This document shows positions 46,068 to 55,658 of a stretch of DNA of 64,000 nucleotides, piece by piece. A program made the translations under genes and the position numbers. This DNA comes from Brevundimonas sp. LM2 (lineage in GTDB: Bacteria; Pseudomonadota; Alphaproteobacteria; Caulobacterales; Caulobacteraceae). The notes beneath the pieces are model-generated. The model worked only from the letters and a program-made list of their open reading frames with translations. It was not told where the DNA came from and ran no database searches. The stretch spans positions 3,204,501 through 3,268,500 of the forward strand of contig NZ_CP019508.1 in NCBI RefSeq assembly GCF_002002865.1. Reading direction: 5' to 3'. Each line of letters begins with the position of its first letter. Positions within the stretch are counted from its first letter, which is position 1.

Positions 46068-46433
46068 TCACTCCGACGGAGGCGCGACGGCACGGCGCGC
46101 CAGACAGATACGTCGGAATGACCGGCCCGGATACAAGGGGCTCCGTCTCGCCTTGGCCCGCGTCCGGCGATGGCGTCGAGCGGGAGCGGTAGACAGGTCG
46201 GGGTTGCGGGTTCGGCCCAGAAGGCGTCGAGGAAAATGGCTCTCGGCCACCCGTCGGGCTCCGGCCGGACCGTGGGCGGCTAAGGAGGGGGGTATCGACC
46301 GGACAGCGCCCGCGCGACCGGGATCAACCGGCTTGTCCAGAAAAGCGGAGGCGACGGGCGGGTTTTCGCGCATCCCGGGTGATCCGGGCCACAGGCCCGG
46401 GGCCATCCGCCCGGGGGAGACAGGGGGCGGGGC
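46068..46433. other. Intergenic stretch without recognised gene
   Basis: About 365 bases upstream of msrA and downstream of ompA. It contains the msrA promoter region, GC-rich short inverted repeats (for example GCCCGGGGCCATCCGCCCGGGG near 46395), and an open frame whose translation is Arg/Pro-rich with no recognisable pattern. I see no RNA gene or conserved coding signature here. Confidence 0.4.
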
Positions 46434-46471
46434 CAAACAAAACCGCCGGCCCCCTTTCGGGAACCGGCGGT
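46434..46471 (-). terminator. Intrinsic terminator of ompA
   Basis: On the minus strand ACCGCCGGT (46471-46463) pairs with ACCGGCGGT's complement at 46449-46442 across a 13-base loop and is followed by TTTTGTTTGG. It lies 57 bases after the ompA stop codon. Confidence 0.85.
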
Positions 46472-46527
46472 CAGGTCGTGTCGCGTCATCGGCGAACGGG
46501 TCGCCCGGCGAACCGGGCGGAACCGTC

Positions 46528-47688
46528 CTAGAAGTTGATGCCGATGGTGGCGCGACGGTTCAGGGGCTCGCGCACGCCGTCGGCGGTCGGACGGGCCAGG
46601 TTGGTCTCACCCTTGCCGTCGAGGGCGATCACGCCGCCGTTGACGCCGTTGGACACCAGGGCGTCGGCCACGGTGCGGGCACGACGGTTCGACAGACCCA
46701 CGTTGTAGGCGGCCGAGCCGGACGTATCGGCGTAACCGACGACCAGAACGCGCGTCGGTTGACCCGACTTGGCGTAGGTGGCGGCCTGCGTCACCACCGA
46801 ACGGGCTTCGGCCGTCAGGTCCGAACGATCCCAGTCGAAATACACCACGAACTCACGCGCGGTCGGGCGCGGGGCCGGGGGCGGCGGCGGCGGCGGGGGC
46901 GGGGCGGCGGCGGGCGGCGGGGGCGGCGGGGGCGGAGGAGCCATCGGCGCTTCGTCGGCGCCGAACGCATAGCGCAGGCCCAGGGTCACGGTGTGGCTGT
47001 CGTCGTAGTCGCCTTCGAACGTGCCGTAGTTGTTGACCGCCAGGGCCGACGACGTGGTCGTGTCGAACTCGAACTCACCCGTCAGATAGCGATAGGTCAG
47101 GTCGATGTTGGCGCGGTCGCCGACCGCATAGCTCAGGCCGGCCAGGGCCTGGGCCGCGAACTTGGTCGAGGAGTCGTCGGCCACGATCGACACGCCGCGC
47201 TGACCGCGGATGGTGCCGGTGAAGTCGGTGTTGACGCGGTTCACGCCGACGCCGAGACCGACGAACGGACGCACGCCCCAGTACTCGCCGCCGATGTCAT
47301 AGATGACATTGGCCATCAGCGTGGTGGATTCGACGTCGCCTTCCGGCGAGAAGCAGGCTCCCGTGGCCGGGGTGAAGTTACACACGCCCGACGGAACCGT
47401 GCCGGTCGAGTGACGGATCGTGCCGACGTCGCCCGAGCGGTAGCCGCCCTCGAGCTCGACGCGCCAGTTCGGGTTGAACCGGTAGCCCAGACGCGCGAAC
47501 GCGGCCCAGCCGTCGTTGGCGTCGATCTGCCAGTTGACGCCGTTGCCGGCCGCCTCGACGTTATACTGGCCCTGGGCGAAGTGGTAGCCCGCGTCAACCG
47601 CGCCGTACCAGCCGTCCGGCTCAGCCGAAGCAGCACCGGCGGCCATCAGCCCCATCGCTGCGACGCTGGCGAGAAGTTTAATCTTCAT
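46528..47688 (-). CDS. OmpA-family outer membrane protein
   Basis: A 386-residue protein: signal peptide ending GAASA (cleavage near residue 22), an 8-strand-type beta-barrel (about 24-255) with aromatic strand ends such as HTVTLGLRYAFG, an unusually long Pro/Ala linker (two runs of nine prolines, about 260-285), and an OmpA C-terminal peptidoglycan-binding domain (FVVYFDWDRSDLTAEA, then GYADTSGSAAYNVGLSNRRA with the conserved Asp and Arg). ATG 47688 has GAGGA 7 bases upstream; ATG 47700 in the same frame is less likely. It tethers the outer membrane to peptidoglycan. Typically very highly expressed. Confidence 0.95.
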   Translation of the reverse strand: MKIKLLASVAAMGLMAAGAASAEPDGWYGAVDAGYHFAQGQYNVEAAGNGVNWQIDANDGWAAFARLGYRFNPNWRVELEGGYRSGDVGTIRHSTGTVPSGVCNFTPATGACFSPEGDVESTTLMANVIYDIGGEYWGVRPFVGLGVGVNRVNTDFTGTIRGQRGVSIVADDSSTKFAAQALAGLSYAVGDRANIDLTYRYLTGEFEFDTTTSSALAVNNYGTFEGDYDDSHTVTLGLRYAFGADEAPMAPPPPPPPPPAAAPPPPPPPPPAPRPTAREFVVYFDWDRSDLTAEARSVVTQAATYAKSGQPTRVLVVGYADTSGSAAYNVGLSNRRARTVADALVSNGVNGGVIALDGKGETNLARPTADGVREPLNRRATIGINF

Positions 47689-47883
47689 ATCCGTCCTCAT
47701 ATCGTTGATTGCCGTAGAGCCACCCCTACAGGTGGCACTCGGATAGCCGAACGGCACCATTGCGGCGCGGTTCCGCTTCCGAGTCCGCATTTGGGCAACT
47801 GTGGCGCCGTTTCAACACATGGGCGCCACTTGGCGAAACCGCAGTGGCTGTTATCAGCCCTGGCTGCATCAAGGAGACACCCC

Positions 47884-48789
47884 ATGACGATCCGGTTCGA
47901 CGGCCGAGTGGCGCTCGTCACGGGCGCGGGCGGCGGGCTGGGACGCGCGCATGCCCTGGCCCTGGCCGCCCGGGGGGCGAAGGTGGTCGTCAACGACCTG
48001 GGGGTCACCAGAGACGGATCGGGATCGTCGCAAAGCGCGGCCGAGGCCGTCGTCGCCGAAATCGAGGCCCTGGGCGGAGAGGCCCTGGCGAACGGCGCGT
48101 CGGTCACGGATTTCGCCGCGGTCAGCCAGATGGTGGCCGAGGCGACCGAACGCTGGGGCGCGATCGACATCCTGGTGAACAATGCCGGGGTGCTGCGCGA
48201 CAGGTCGTTCGCCAAGATGGAGATAGAGGACTTCCGCTTCGTCGTCGACGTCCATCTGATGGGCGCGGTGAACTGCACCAAGGCGGTCTGGGACGGGATG
48301 CGCGCCCGCAACTATGGCCGGATCGTGATGACCACTTCGTCGTCGGGCCTGTACGGAAACTTCGGCCAGGCCAACTACGGGGCCGCCAAGATGGCGCTGG
48401 TGGGGCTGATGCAGACCCTGGCGATCGAGGGGGCGAAGAACGACATCCGGGTCAACTGCTTGGCCCCGACCGCCCACACCCGAATGACGGAGGACCTGGG
48501 GGCAGCCTTGCCGCTGGAGGCCCTGGGGCCGGACCTGGTGTCGCCCGGGCTCCTATATCTCGTCAGCGAGGAGGCGCCGACGCGCTGCATCCTAGGCGCC
48601 GGGGCCGGCGGGTTCGAGCGGGCCTATGTGACCCTGACCCAAGGCATCCGCGTCGTCGGACCCGATGCGCCGGAACAGGTGGCGGCGCGCTTCGACGCGA
48701 TTTCCGACCGCGCCGACGAGATCGTCCCGGACATGGGCGCGGCCCAGGGCATGATCGAGCTGATGAAGGCGCAGAAGGCGCAGGGCTGA
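47884..48789 (+). CDS. SDR family 3-hydroxyacyl-CoA dehydrogenase-like oxidoreductase
   Basis: A 301-residue classical short-chain dehydrogenase. NAD-binding TGAGGGLGRAHALALAARGA and NDLGVTRDGSG, the catalytic Ser in TTSSSGLYGNFGQANYGAAK with Tyr and Lys in the YxxxK pattern. The NDLG segment and the longer C-terminal third (about residues 225-301) resemble the dehydrogenase domain of peroxisomal multifunctional enzyme type 2, so beta-oxidation of a bulky acyl-CoA is likely. It lies 152 bases before a thiolase on the same strand, which fits. Confidence 0.87.
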   Translation: MTIRFDGRVALVTGAGGGLGRAHALALAARGAKVVVNDLGVTRDGSGSSQSAAEAVVAEIEALGGEALANGASVTDFAAVSQMVAEATERWGAIDILVNNAGVLRDRSFAKMEIEDFRFVVDVHLMGAVNCTKAVWDGMRARNYGRIVMTTSSSGLYGNFGQANYGAAKMALVGLMQTLAIEGAKNDIRVNCLAPTAHTRMTEDLGAALPLEALGPDLVSPGLLYLVSEEAPTRCILGAGAGGFERAYVTLTQGIRVVGPDAPEQVAARFDAISDRADEIVPDMGAAQGMIELMKAQKAQG

Positions 48790-48941
48790 GGGCGGCGGCC
48801 CGCCCGCCCGCGAGTGTATCGACGCCGCGGGCCTTGCCTTGCCCCAACGGCAAGCGCCTAGCGTTCGTCCAGAGGAAACCGCGCTGAAGCCAAGAGGCAC
48901 CGCCCACCGAGCGATAGCGCCCCAGAACAAGGAAGCCCGCC

Positions 48942-50144
48942 ATGCGTGAAGCCGTCATCGTTTCCACCGCCCGCACCCCGATCGGCCGCGCCTATCGCGG
49001 GGCCTTCAACGACACCGCCCCCCAGCAACTGGGCGCCCATGCGGTGAAGCATGCCGTGGCGCGGGCGGGCGTCGATCCGGCCGAGATCGAGGATGTGGTC
49101 CTGGGCGCGGCGCTGCAGCAGGGCGGGACCGGCACCAATGTGGCGCGCCAGATCGTGCTCGCGGCTGGCCTGCCCTCCTCCGTCCCCGGAATGACGATCG
49201 ACCGCCAGTGCGCCTCCGGCCTGATGGGCATCGCCACGGCCGCGAAACAGGTGATCTTCGACCAGCAGAAGATGGCGGTCGGCGGCGGGCTGGAGTCGAT
49301 CTCCCTGGTCCAGAACCAGCATATGAACCTGTACCGGATGAAGGACGAGGCGCTGCTGAAGCTCGCCCCGCACATCTATATGTCGATGCTGGAGACGGCC
49401 GAGGTGGTGTCGCGCCGCTACGGGATTTCGCGCGACCGCCAGGACGAATACGCCCTGCAGTCTCAGCAGCGCACGGCCCAGGCCCAGGCGGACGGGCGGC
49501 TGGACGCCGAGATCGTGCCGATGACCACGACCATGCTGGTGGCGGACAAGGCCACAGGGCAGACGTCGTCGAAAGAGGTCACGCTGTCGAAGGACGAAGG
49601 GAACCGGCCCGAGACGACGCTGGAGGGGCTGAAGGGTCTGAAGCCGGTGTTCGGCGGCGGCGAGGAGATCCAGCAGGGCGCGTTCATCACCGCCGGCAAC
49701 GCCTCCCAGCTATCCGACGGGGCCTCTGCTTCGGTGGTCATGGAGGCGGGCGAGGCGGTGAAGCGCAATCTGACCCCGCTGGGAGCCTATCGCGGCATGG
49801 CCGTGGCGGGCTGCGAGCCGGACGAGATGGGCATCGGCCCGGTCTATGCCGTGCCCAAGCTGTTGAAGCGCCACGGCCTGACCGTCGACGACATCGGCAT
49901 CTGGGAGCTGAACGAGGCCTTCGCGGTTCAGGTTCTGTACTGCGCCGACACCCTGGGCATTCCCATGGACCGGCTGAACGTGTCGGGCGGGGCCATCTCG
50001 ATCGGCCACCCCTACGGCATGTCGGGGGCCCGGATGACCGGCCACGTCCTGATCGAGGGCAAGCGGCGCGGGGCCAAGTACGGGGTCGTCACCATGTGCG
50101 TCGGCGGCGGAATGGGGGCTGCGGGCCTGTTCGAGATCTACTGA
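48942..50144 (+). CDS. Acetyl-CoA acyltransferase (thiolase)
   Basis: A 400-residue thiolase of the FadA/degradative type. Nucleophile Cys in [11 protein letters not shown] (about residue 89), His in [10 protein letters not shown] and second Cys in [14 protein letters not shown] 48942 has AAGGAAG 7 bases upstream. It cleaves 3-ketoacyl-CoA and with the upstream SDR would supply the last two steps of beta-oxidation; the acyl-CoA dehydrogenase and hydratase are elsewhere. Its 3' end overlaps the convergent regulator by 7 bases. Confidence 0.93.
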   Translation: MREAVIVSTARTPIGRAYRGAFNDTAPQQLGAHAVKHAVARAGVDPAEIEDVVLGAALQQGGTGTNVARQIVLAAGLPSSVPGMTIDRQCASGLMGIATAAKQVIFDQQKMAVGGGLESISLVQNQHMNLYRMKDEALLKLAPHIYMSMLETAEVVSRRYGISRDRQDEYALQSQQRTAQAQADGRLDAEIVPMTTTMLVADKATGQTSSKEVTLSKDEGNRPETTLEGLKGLKPVFGGGEEIQQGAFITAGNASQLSDGASASVVMEAGEAVKRNLTPLGAYRGMAVAGCEPDEMGIGPVYAVPKLLKRHGLTVDDIGIWELNEAFAVQVLYCADTLGIPMDRLNVSGGAISIGHPYGMSGARMTGHVLIEGKRRGAKYGVVTMCVGGGMGAAGLFEIY

Positions 50145-50839
50145 TCCAGCGCGCCGTACCGGGTCCGCAGGTGCGCCCGCCAGCGGGCGCGCAGGGCGGC
50201 GGGGCGGGCCGGGTAGCGGTCGTCCAGCACCTCGGCGGTCAGCACCCGATCGGTCCGGAACATGCGGAAGTCGTCGCGGGTCTCGCACCAGGCGACGACG
50301 AGCCGCGTGGTGTCGAGATAGGCGACCTGAAAAGGCCAGACGATGCGCCGGGTCTCGGCCTCGCGTTCGTCGCGGTAGTGCAGAGACACCTTGCGCGCGG
50401 CATGGATGGCACCGCGCATGGCGGCCATATCCAGAATGTCCGGCACCACCTTCCAGCCGCCGAAGCTGGACAGGGCCGGCTCCAGCACCACCGGCCGCAG
50501 CCGTTCGGGCACGGTGGCGGCGATCTTGGCGATCAGGTCGCGGGCGGCGCGGGCCAGGGCCGGGTCGCCCCGTCCCGCCACCCACTGGGCCCCCAGAACC
50601 GCCGCCTCGATCTCGTCCGAGGTCAGCATCAGCGGCGGCATGTCGAAGCCCGATTCGAGCACGTAGCCGATGCCCGCCTCGCCGCGGATCGGCACACGCT
50701 GGGCCATCAGGGCCGCGATGTCGCGATAGACGCTGCGCTTTGAGGTCTCCAACTCGGTCGCGATGGCGTCGGCCGTGACCGGCTGCGCACTGCGGCGCAG
50801 CAGCTGGACGATCTGGAACAAGCGGTCGGCGCGTCTCAT
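50138..50839 (-). CDS. YafY-type WYL transcriptional regulator
   Basis: A 233-residue regulator with an N-terminal DeoR-like winged helix ([40 protein letters not shown]) and a WYL ligand-binding domain in the second half ([50 protein letters not shown]; conserved pieces IVWP, YL and FRxDR). WYL regulators bind nucleotide-like or nucleic acid ligands. It is divergent from a glutathione transferase gene across 102 bases that contain a near-perfect 24-bp palindrome, the probable operator. Confidence 0.92.
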   Translation of the reverse strand: MRRADRLFQIVQLLRRSAQPVTADAIATELETSKRSVYRDIAALMAQRVPIRGEAGIGYVLESGFDMPPLMLTSDEIEAAVLGAQWVAGRGDPALARAARDLIAKIAATVPERLRPVVLEPALSSFGGWKVVPDILDMAAMRGAIHAARKVSLHYRDEREAETRRIVWPFQVAYLDTTRLVVAWCETRDDFRMFRTDRVLTAEVLDDRYPARPAALRARWRAHLRTRYGALDQ

Positions 50840-50859
50840 GTCTGCTCCCTACCGGGCGA

Positions 50860-50883
50860 CTGCTGACAGCATGCTGGCAGCAG
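50860..50883. promoter_or_regulatory. 24-bp palindromic operator between yafY-like and GST genes
   Basis: CTGCTGACAGCATG followed by CTGGCAGCAG; 22 of 24 positions are symmetric (only the pair at positions 7 and 18 breaks it). It lies 21 bases before the regulator ATG and 59 bases before the GST ATG, and is the only strong symmetric sequence in the gap. Confidence 0.62.
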
Positions 50884-50941
50884 GGTGGCGGTAGTCAATC
50901 TCCACGGGCCGACGCGGTTGTCGGCTGAGGAGGGAAAGATC

Positions 50942-51550
50942 ATGCTGACGCTGTATCATGCGCCGCAGTCGCGCTCGTCGCGTCTGGTCTGGCTGGTCGA
51001 GGAGTTGGGGGCCGACGTCCGGATCGCGTATTGCGACATCCGCCGCAGGGACGGCACCGGGGCGGCCGATCCGACGAATCCGCATCCCGACGGCAAGGTT
51101 CCCGCGCTGGTCCACAACGGGGCCTTGATCACGGAGTCGGCTGCGGTCGCCCTGTATCTGACCGGGCTGCACCCGGAGGCCGGGCTGGGCTTTGAACCGA
51201 CGTCGCCGCAGCAGGGTCCCCTGCTGACCTGGATCTGCTGGGCGGCGGGCGAGATGGAGCCGGCGATGTGGGGCAAGATCACCGGGGCGACCGAGGCGGA
51301 TTCTCATGCGCGGGATCGCTATGACGCGGCCATGGCCCGCATCCTGGAGGCCCTGTGGGTCGGACCCTGGCTGATGGGCGACCGGTTCACCGTGGCCGAC
51401 GTGCTGATCGGCGCGTCCCTGGGGTGGGGCCGCGAGCATCTGCCGGACAGTCCGCTGATCGACGCCTATTTAACGCGGATCCAGGCGCGGCCCGCGCACC
51501 AGCGGGCGATGGGGCGCGACGGTGCCCTCGGCAGCCAGCAGGCCGCCTGA
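50942..51550 (+). CDS. Glutathione S-transferase
   Basis: A 202-residue GST-fold protein. The N-terminal thioredoxin-like domain starts MLTLYHAPQSRSSRLVWLVEELG with the catalytic Ser candidate at residue 10 and the cis-Pro in GKVPALVHNG, then ITESAAVALYL for gamma-glutamyl binding. The helical C-terminal domain holds WLMGDRFTVADVLIGASL. It is divergent from the YafY/WYL regulator and presumably regulated by it. ATG 50942 follows GGAGGGAAAG. Confidence 0.9.
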   Translation: MLTLYHAPQSRSSRLVWLVEELGADVRIAYCDIRRRDGTGAADPTNPHPDGKVPALVHNGALITESAAVALYLTGLHPEAGLGFEPTSPQQGPLLTWICWAAGEMEPAMWGKITGATEADSHARDRYDAAMARILEALWVGPWLMGDRFTVADVLIGASLGWGREHLPDSPLIDAYLTRIQARPAHQRAMGRDGALGSQQAA

Positions 51551-51556
51551 TCCGGG

Positions 51557-52984
51557 TTACGCCGCGTCGGCCCGATCATGATCGAACGGGGCGGCGTCAT
51601 CGCCTGTGATCTCGACATCGTTCAAGGTGCCGACGAAGTCGTCGCGCCAGATCCCGACGTCGGTGTCGCGGACCACCTGCATCAGGGACTCCCACTTCCG
51701 AACACGCTCCTCGAGCGGCATGGTCAGGGCCTTCTGGATGGCGTCGGACAGCTCCTCGCGGCTGAACGGATTGACCAGCAGGGCCTCGCCCATCTGCTCG
51801 GCCGCCCCGGCGAACCGGGAGAGGATCAGCACACCCGGATCGTCCGGGTTCTGGGCCGCCACGAACTCCTTGGCCACCAGGTTCATCCCGTCGCGCAGCG
51901 GCGTCACCAGACAGACCCGGGCGGCGCGATAGATTCCGGCCAGCTGGTCGCGGCGATAGCTGCGGTTGAGATAGCGGATCGGCTGCCAGTCCATGTCGGC
52001 GTATTCGCCGTTGATCCGTCCGGCCAGGGCGTCGAGGCGGGCGCGGATGTCCTGATAGGTGTCGACGTCGTCACGCGAGATCGGCGTCACCTGCACCAGG
52101 AAGACGTCGCCCCGCATGTCGGCGTTGTCGTGCAGGAACTGCTCGTAGCCGAGCATGCGTTCCTCCAGACCCTTGGAGTAGTCGAGCCGGTCGACGCCGA
52201 CCATCATGGAGCGGAAGGCGGACGACGCCGCCATGCGGTCATAGGTGCGCGTTCCCTCGCGCGAATTGCGGGCGTCGATGAAGCCCTCCACGTCGATCCC
52301 GATGGGGAAGACGCCGACGCGAACCCGACGACCGAAGGCCTCGAGCCCCCCGTAGCCCGCCAGCTCTCCCCTCGCCTCGGAGATCACATAGTCGCGGAAC
52401 AGGTCGAGCCATTCCTGGGTCTGGAAGCCGATCAGGTCGTAGGCGAACAGGCTTTCGACCAGCCGCCGGTGATGCGGCAGGGTGACCAGCAGCTGACGCA
52501 CCGGCCAGGGCGTGTGCAGGAAGAAGCCGATCCGGTTCTTGATCCCCAGGCGGCGCAGGTCCCGCGCCATCGGGATCAGGTGGTAGTCGTGGATCCACAG
52601 GACGTCGTCCGGCTGGATCAGCGGGGCCAGGACCTCGGCGAAGCGGCGATTGACCCGTTCATAGCCCTCGCCATAGGACCGCTCGTACGCCGTCAGATCG
52701 ACCCGATGATGGAACAGCGGCCACAGCGTCTTGTTGGCGTAGCCGTTGTAGTATTCCTCGACATCCTGCGCTTCCAGATCGACCAGGGCGACGGTCACCC
52801 CGGCCCGGTCCTCGTATTTCAGGTCGCCCGTGAAATGCTCGACCGTTTCTCCGGACCAGCCGAACCACAGGCCGTCGTATTTCTTCAGGGCGGCCGACAG
52901 GGCCATGGCCAGGCCCCCGGCGGAGCCCGCCGCCGGATCGACCGGGGCGGAGACGCGGTTGGAGACGACGATCAGGCGGCTCAT
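51557..52984 (-). CDS. otsA: Trehalose-6-phosphate synthase
   Basis: A 475-residue GT20 enzyme making trehalose-6-phosphate from UDP-glucose and glucose-6-phosphate. N-terminal SRLIVVSNRVSAP, WIHDYHLIPMARDLR, HTPWP, VGVDRLDYSKGLEERM and LVTPLRDGMNLVAKEFVAAQ are the OtsA signature blocks. ATG 52984 overlaps the GH15 stop by four bases; the open frame extending upstream is in the coding region of GH15. It is the last gene of otsB-GH15-otsA. Trehalose protects against desiccation and osmotic stress. Confidence 0.96.
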   Translation of the reverse strand: MSRLIVVSNRVSAPVDPAAGSAGGLAMALSAALKKYDGLWFGWSGETVEHFTGDLKYEDRAGVTVALVDLEAQDVEEYYNGYANKTLWPLFHHRVDLTAYERSYGEGYERVNRRFAEVLAPLIQPDDVLWIHDYHLIPMARDLRRLGIKNRIGFFLHTPWPVRQLLVTLPHHRRLVESLFAYDLIGFQTQEWLDLFRDYVISEARGELAGYGGLEAFGRRVRVGVFPIGIDVEGFIDARNSREGTRTYDRMAASSAFRSMMVGVDRLDYSKGLEERMLGYEQFLHDNADMRGDVFLVQVTPISRDDVDTYQDIRARLDALAGRINGEYADMDWQPIRYLNRSYRRDQLAGIYRAARVCLVTPLRDGMNLVAKEFVAAQNPDDPGVLILSRFAGAAEQMGEALLVNPFSREELSDAIQKALTMPLEERVRKWESLMQVVRDTDVGIWRDDFVGTLNDVEITGDDAAPFDHDRADAA

Positions 52985-54783
52985 CGCACGTCCGTCCAGG
53001 AGCGGCTGAGCAGCACCGCACAGTTGATGATGCCCACCAGGGAATAGGTCTGCGGGTAGTTGCCCCACAGTTCGTCGTCGCCGAGCGAAATGTCCTCGCT
53101 CAACAATCCGGCATGGGTCCGACGGCTCAGCATCTGATCGAAGATCTCGCGCGCTTCCTCGGTCCTGCCGTTCAGGTGCAGGGCCTCGATGAACCAGAAC
53201 GTACAAAAGTTGAATGCGGTTTCCGGCTCGCCGAAATCGTCCGGTTCGACGTAGCGGAACAGGTAGGGCCCCTTCTTCAGGTCCCGCTCGATGGCATCGA
53301 AGGTCGCCACCTGGCGCGGATCGGCGGGGTCGAGGAAGCCCAGATCCACCAGTTGCAGCAGGGAGGCGTCCAGCTCCTGGCCGCCGAAGCTGGCCCCGAA
53401 ACGGCCCTCCTCGGGGATGAAGGCCTCGGCTTCGATCCGGGCACGGATGATCGCGGCCCGCTCGGTCCAGACGGCCACGCGGTCTTGCAGACCCAGCCTG
53501 TCCGCCGCCTTGGCCAGACGATCGCAGGCGGCCCAGCACATCACCGAGGAATAGGTGTGGACGCGGGCAATCGTGCGGAACTCCCACAGGCCCGCGTCGA
53601 CCTGGTCGTGCATGGCGAATGCCCGCTCGCCGACCTTCTCGAGCGAGTAGAAGTCGTCGATCGTGCCGGGGCGCAACAGGCGGCTGTCGTAGAAGCTCTG
53701 GACCAGGGGCAGGACGATCTGGCCATAGACGTCGTGCTGAAGGTGCTCGCGCGCCTGGTTGCCGACGCGCACCGGTTCCATGCCGCGGTAGCCGGCGACG
53801 GAAGTGACGATGCGCTCGTCGATATCCTCTTCCAGCCCCACGCCGTAGACCGGCTGAACGTGGCCGCCGGCGGACTGGTCGACCAGGTTGCGCAGATAAA
53901 CGAGGTAGTTCTCGAGGATGTCGACCGCGCCCAGGCGGTTCAGGGCGCGCACGGTATAATAGGCGTCGCGGACCCAGCAGTAGCGGTAGTCCCAGTTGCG
54001 GCCGCTTTCGGGGAACTCCGGCACCGAAGTGGTCATGGCCGCGACGATGGCCCCGGTCTCCTCATAGACGCACAGCTTCAGGGTGATGGCCGCGCGGATG
54101 ACCGCGTCCTGATAGTCCAGCGGCAGGTAGAGGGTCCGGACCCAGTCGCGCCAATAGGCGACGGTCCGTTCCAGCGTCGCGCCGATGCCGGGGCCGACCT
54201 CCTGATCGTAGCCCTCGTCCGGGCCGAGGAAGAAATGCAGCGGCGACTCCAGCCGGAAGGTCCGCTCCTCCAGCACGTGCGACACCGGGCAATCGGTCGT
54301 CAGCCGCAGGGTGATGTCCGTGCACAGATAACGGATGTGATTGGAACCGGACGTCACCTCGGCCCGCCGGCCGCCCCAGTCGGCGGACGGTCGCAGACGG
54401 ACGCGGATGCGCGGCGTGCCCGCGAGCGGCCGCACGATGCGGGCGAAGGCCAGGGGGCGGTAGGTGCGGGCGTGTTTGGCGTGGCGGGGGGCGAAGTCGA
54501 TGATCTCGACCGAGGCGCCGTCCGCGGCCGTTAGCACGGTCCGCAGCACCGGCGTGTTGCGGACATAGGCCTGTTCGACCGACGCGAGGTCCTCGAGTTC
54601 GATGCCCCAGAAACCGTGTTCGGGTGCGTCGCCGTCCATCAGGGCGGAGAAGACCGGGTCGCCGTCGACGCGGGGCGCGCAGGCCCAGACGAAGCAGCCC
54701 TGGCGGTCGATCAGGGCGGAGATGGCGCAGTTGCCGATCGGGGCGAGGTCCAGCGACGGACGGGGTGGGGTCAGGGATGTCAT
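52981..54783 (-). CDS. GH15 family glycoside hydrolase (glucoamylase/trehalase-like)
   Basis: A 600-residue enzyme with an N-terminal beta-rich domain (about 1-230) and an (alpha/alpha)6 barrel (about 240-590). RNWDYRYCWVRDAYYTVRAL is the GH15 hallmark, and the paired glutamates lie in VDAGLWEFRT and nearby. Such genes sit between trehalose synthesis genes in many proteobacteria and some are acid trehalases; others cut maltodextrins. Its stop overlaps otsA and its start overlaps otsB by four bases each. Confidence 0.9.
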   Translation of the reverse strand: MTSLTPPRPSLDLAPIGNCAISALIDRQGCFVWACAPRVDGDPVFSALMDGDAPEHGFWGIELEDLASVEQAYVRNTPVLRTVLTAADGASVEIIDFAPRHAKHARTYRPLAFARIVRPLAGTPRIRVRLRPSADWGGRRAEVTSGSNHIRYLCTDITLRLTTDCPVSHVLEERTFRLESPLHFFLGPDEGYDQEVGPGIGATLERTVAYWRDWVRTLYLPLDYQDAVIRAAITLKLCVYEETGAIVAAMTTSVPEFPESGRNWDYRYCWVRDAYYTVRALNRLGAVDILENYLVYLRNLVDQSAGGHVQPVYGVGLEEDIDERIVTSVAGYRGMEPVRVGNQAREHLQHDVYGQIVLPLVQSFYDSRLLRPGTIDDFYSLEKVGERAFAMHDQVDAGLWEFRTIARVHTYSSVMCWAACDRLAKAADRLGLQDRVAVWTERAAIIRARIEAEAFIPEEGRFGASFGGQELDASLLQLVDLGFLDPADPRQVATFDAIERDLKKGPYLFRYVEPDDFGEPETAFNFCTFWFIEALHLNGRTEEAREIFDQMLSRRTHAGLLSEDISLGDDELWGNYPQTYSLVGIINCAVLLSRSWTDVR

Positions 54784-55499
54784 GCGGCTTGCCCCTCCAG
54801 GGCCAGGGCTTCGAGCCAGGTCAGGACGTCGGCCACGTCCGGCAGGCCGTGGCGGGCCGCCGTCTCGCGCGGGTCGCCGACCAGAATACCGAATCCGCCC
54901 AGGGCCTCGGCGGCGCGAAAGCCCGCCTCGTCGGTCAGGTCGTCGCCGACCATGATCGGCATGGCCCCGAGGAACGGCGGCTCGGCCATGAAGGCCGCGA
55001 CGGCGGTCCCCTTGTCGGCCCCGGGGGTCTTCAGCTCGACCACCAGCTTGCCCGGCTGGGCCACCAGTCCGGTCCGTTCGGCGAGGGCATGGGCCAGGGC
55101 CAGGGCCTCGGCCTCCACCCCGGGCTTTGCGCGATAGTGCAGGCCGGCCGAGACGGTCTTGTCCTCGACGACCACGCCGGGGTGCGCGGCGGCGAAGTCC
55201 CTGAACGCGGATACGGCGTCGATGACCGCCGCCGAGGGTTCGATTTCGACGATCGACCCATCGCGGCGTCGGCGCACCAGACCGTGAACCCCGGCGGCGG
55301 CCGGAGCGGCTCCGCCCGCGATCCGATCGATCTCGACGAGGGTGCGTCCGCTGACGACGGCCAGACGACCGGCTAGGGCCTGATCGAGCGCCTGCACCGC
55401 CCGGGTGCGACGGGGATCAGAAAGCACCGCGTCCGGGGTCTCGGCCAGCGGCGCGAGCACGCCGTCCAGATCGAGGAACAGGGCGACCGGCCGGCTCAT
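54780..55499 (-). CDS. otsB: Trehalose-6-phosphate phosphatase
   Basis: A 239-residue HAD-superfamily phosphatase that dephosphorylates trehalose-6-phosphate. The nucleophile motif ALFLDLDGVLAPL (Asp12, Asp14 region) lies at the N-terminus, VVSGRT is motif II, and MVGDDLTDEAGF is motif IV with the metal aspartates. I prefer ATG 55499 because codon use drops upstream; ATG 55547 in the same frame would add 16 residues. First gene of otsB-GH15-otsA. Confidence 0.92.
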   Translation of the reverse strand: MSRPVALFLDLDGVLAPLAETPDAVLSDPRRTRAVQALDQALAGRLAVVSGRTLVEIDRIAGGAAPAAAGVHGLVRRRRDGSIVEIEPSAAVIDAVSAFRDFAAAHPGVVVEDKTVSAGLHYRAKPGVEAEALALAHALAERTGLVAQPGKLVVELKTPGADKGTAVAAFMAEPPFLGAMPIMVGDDLTDEAGFRAAEALGGFGILVGDPRETAARHGLPDVADVLTWLEALALEGQAA

Positions 55500-55658
55500 G
55501 GTGACCGGCGGAAGAGACAGACGTGCGGGTGCGGCGAGAGACGGCATTCGGTCCAGACTGTGTTTGCGGGGGCAACGTCGTAAACGCGCGACTACGGTAA
55601 AGGTTGAGCCGGATCGCTGAACTTGCGTTACAGCCGCGCGCGTCGCTAAACCGTGACC

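Noticed and set aside
46068..46436. A 122-codon minus-strand frame between msrA and ompA
   Set aside because: Arg/Pro-rich translation, no ribosome site, and it overlaps the ompA terminator area.
45985..47883. Upstream extension of the SDR gene in the same frame (start at 45985)
   Set aside because: It passes antisense through ompA and the msrA leader; the true SDR start at 47884 gives the canonical N-terminus.
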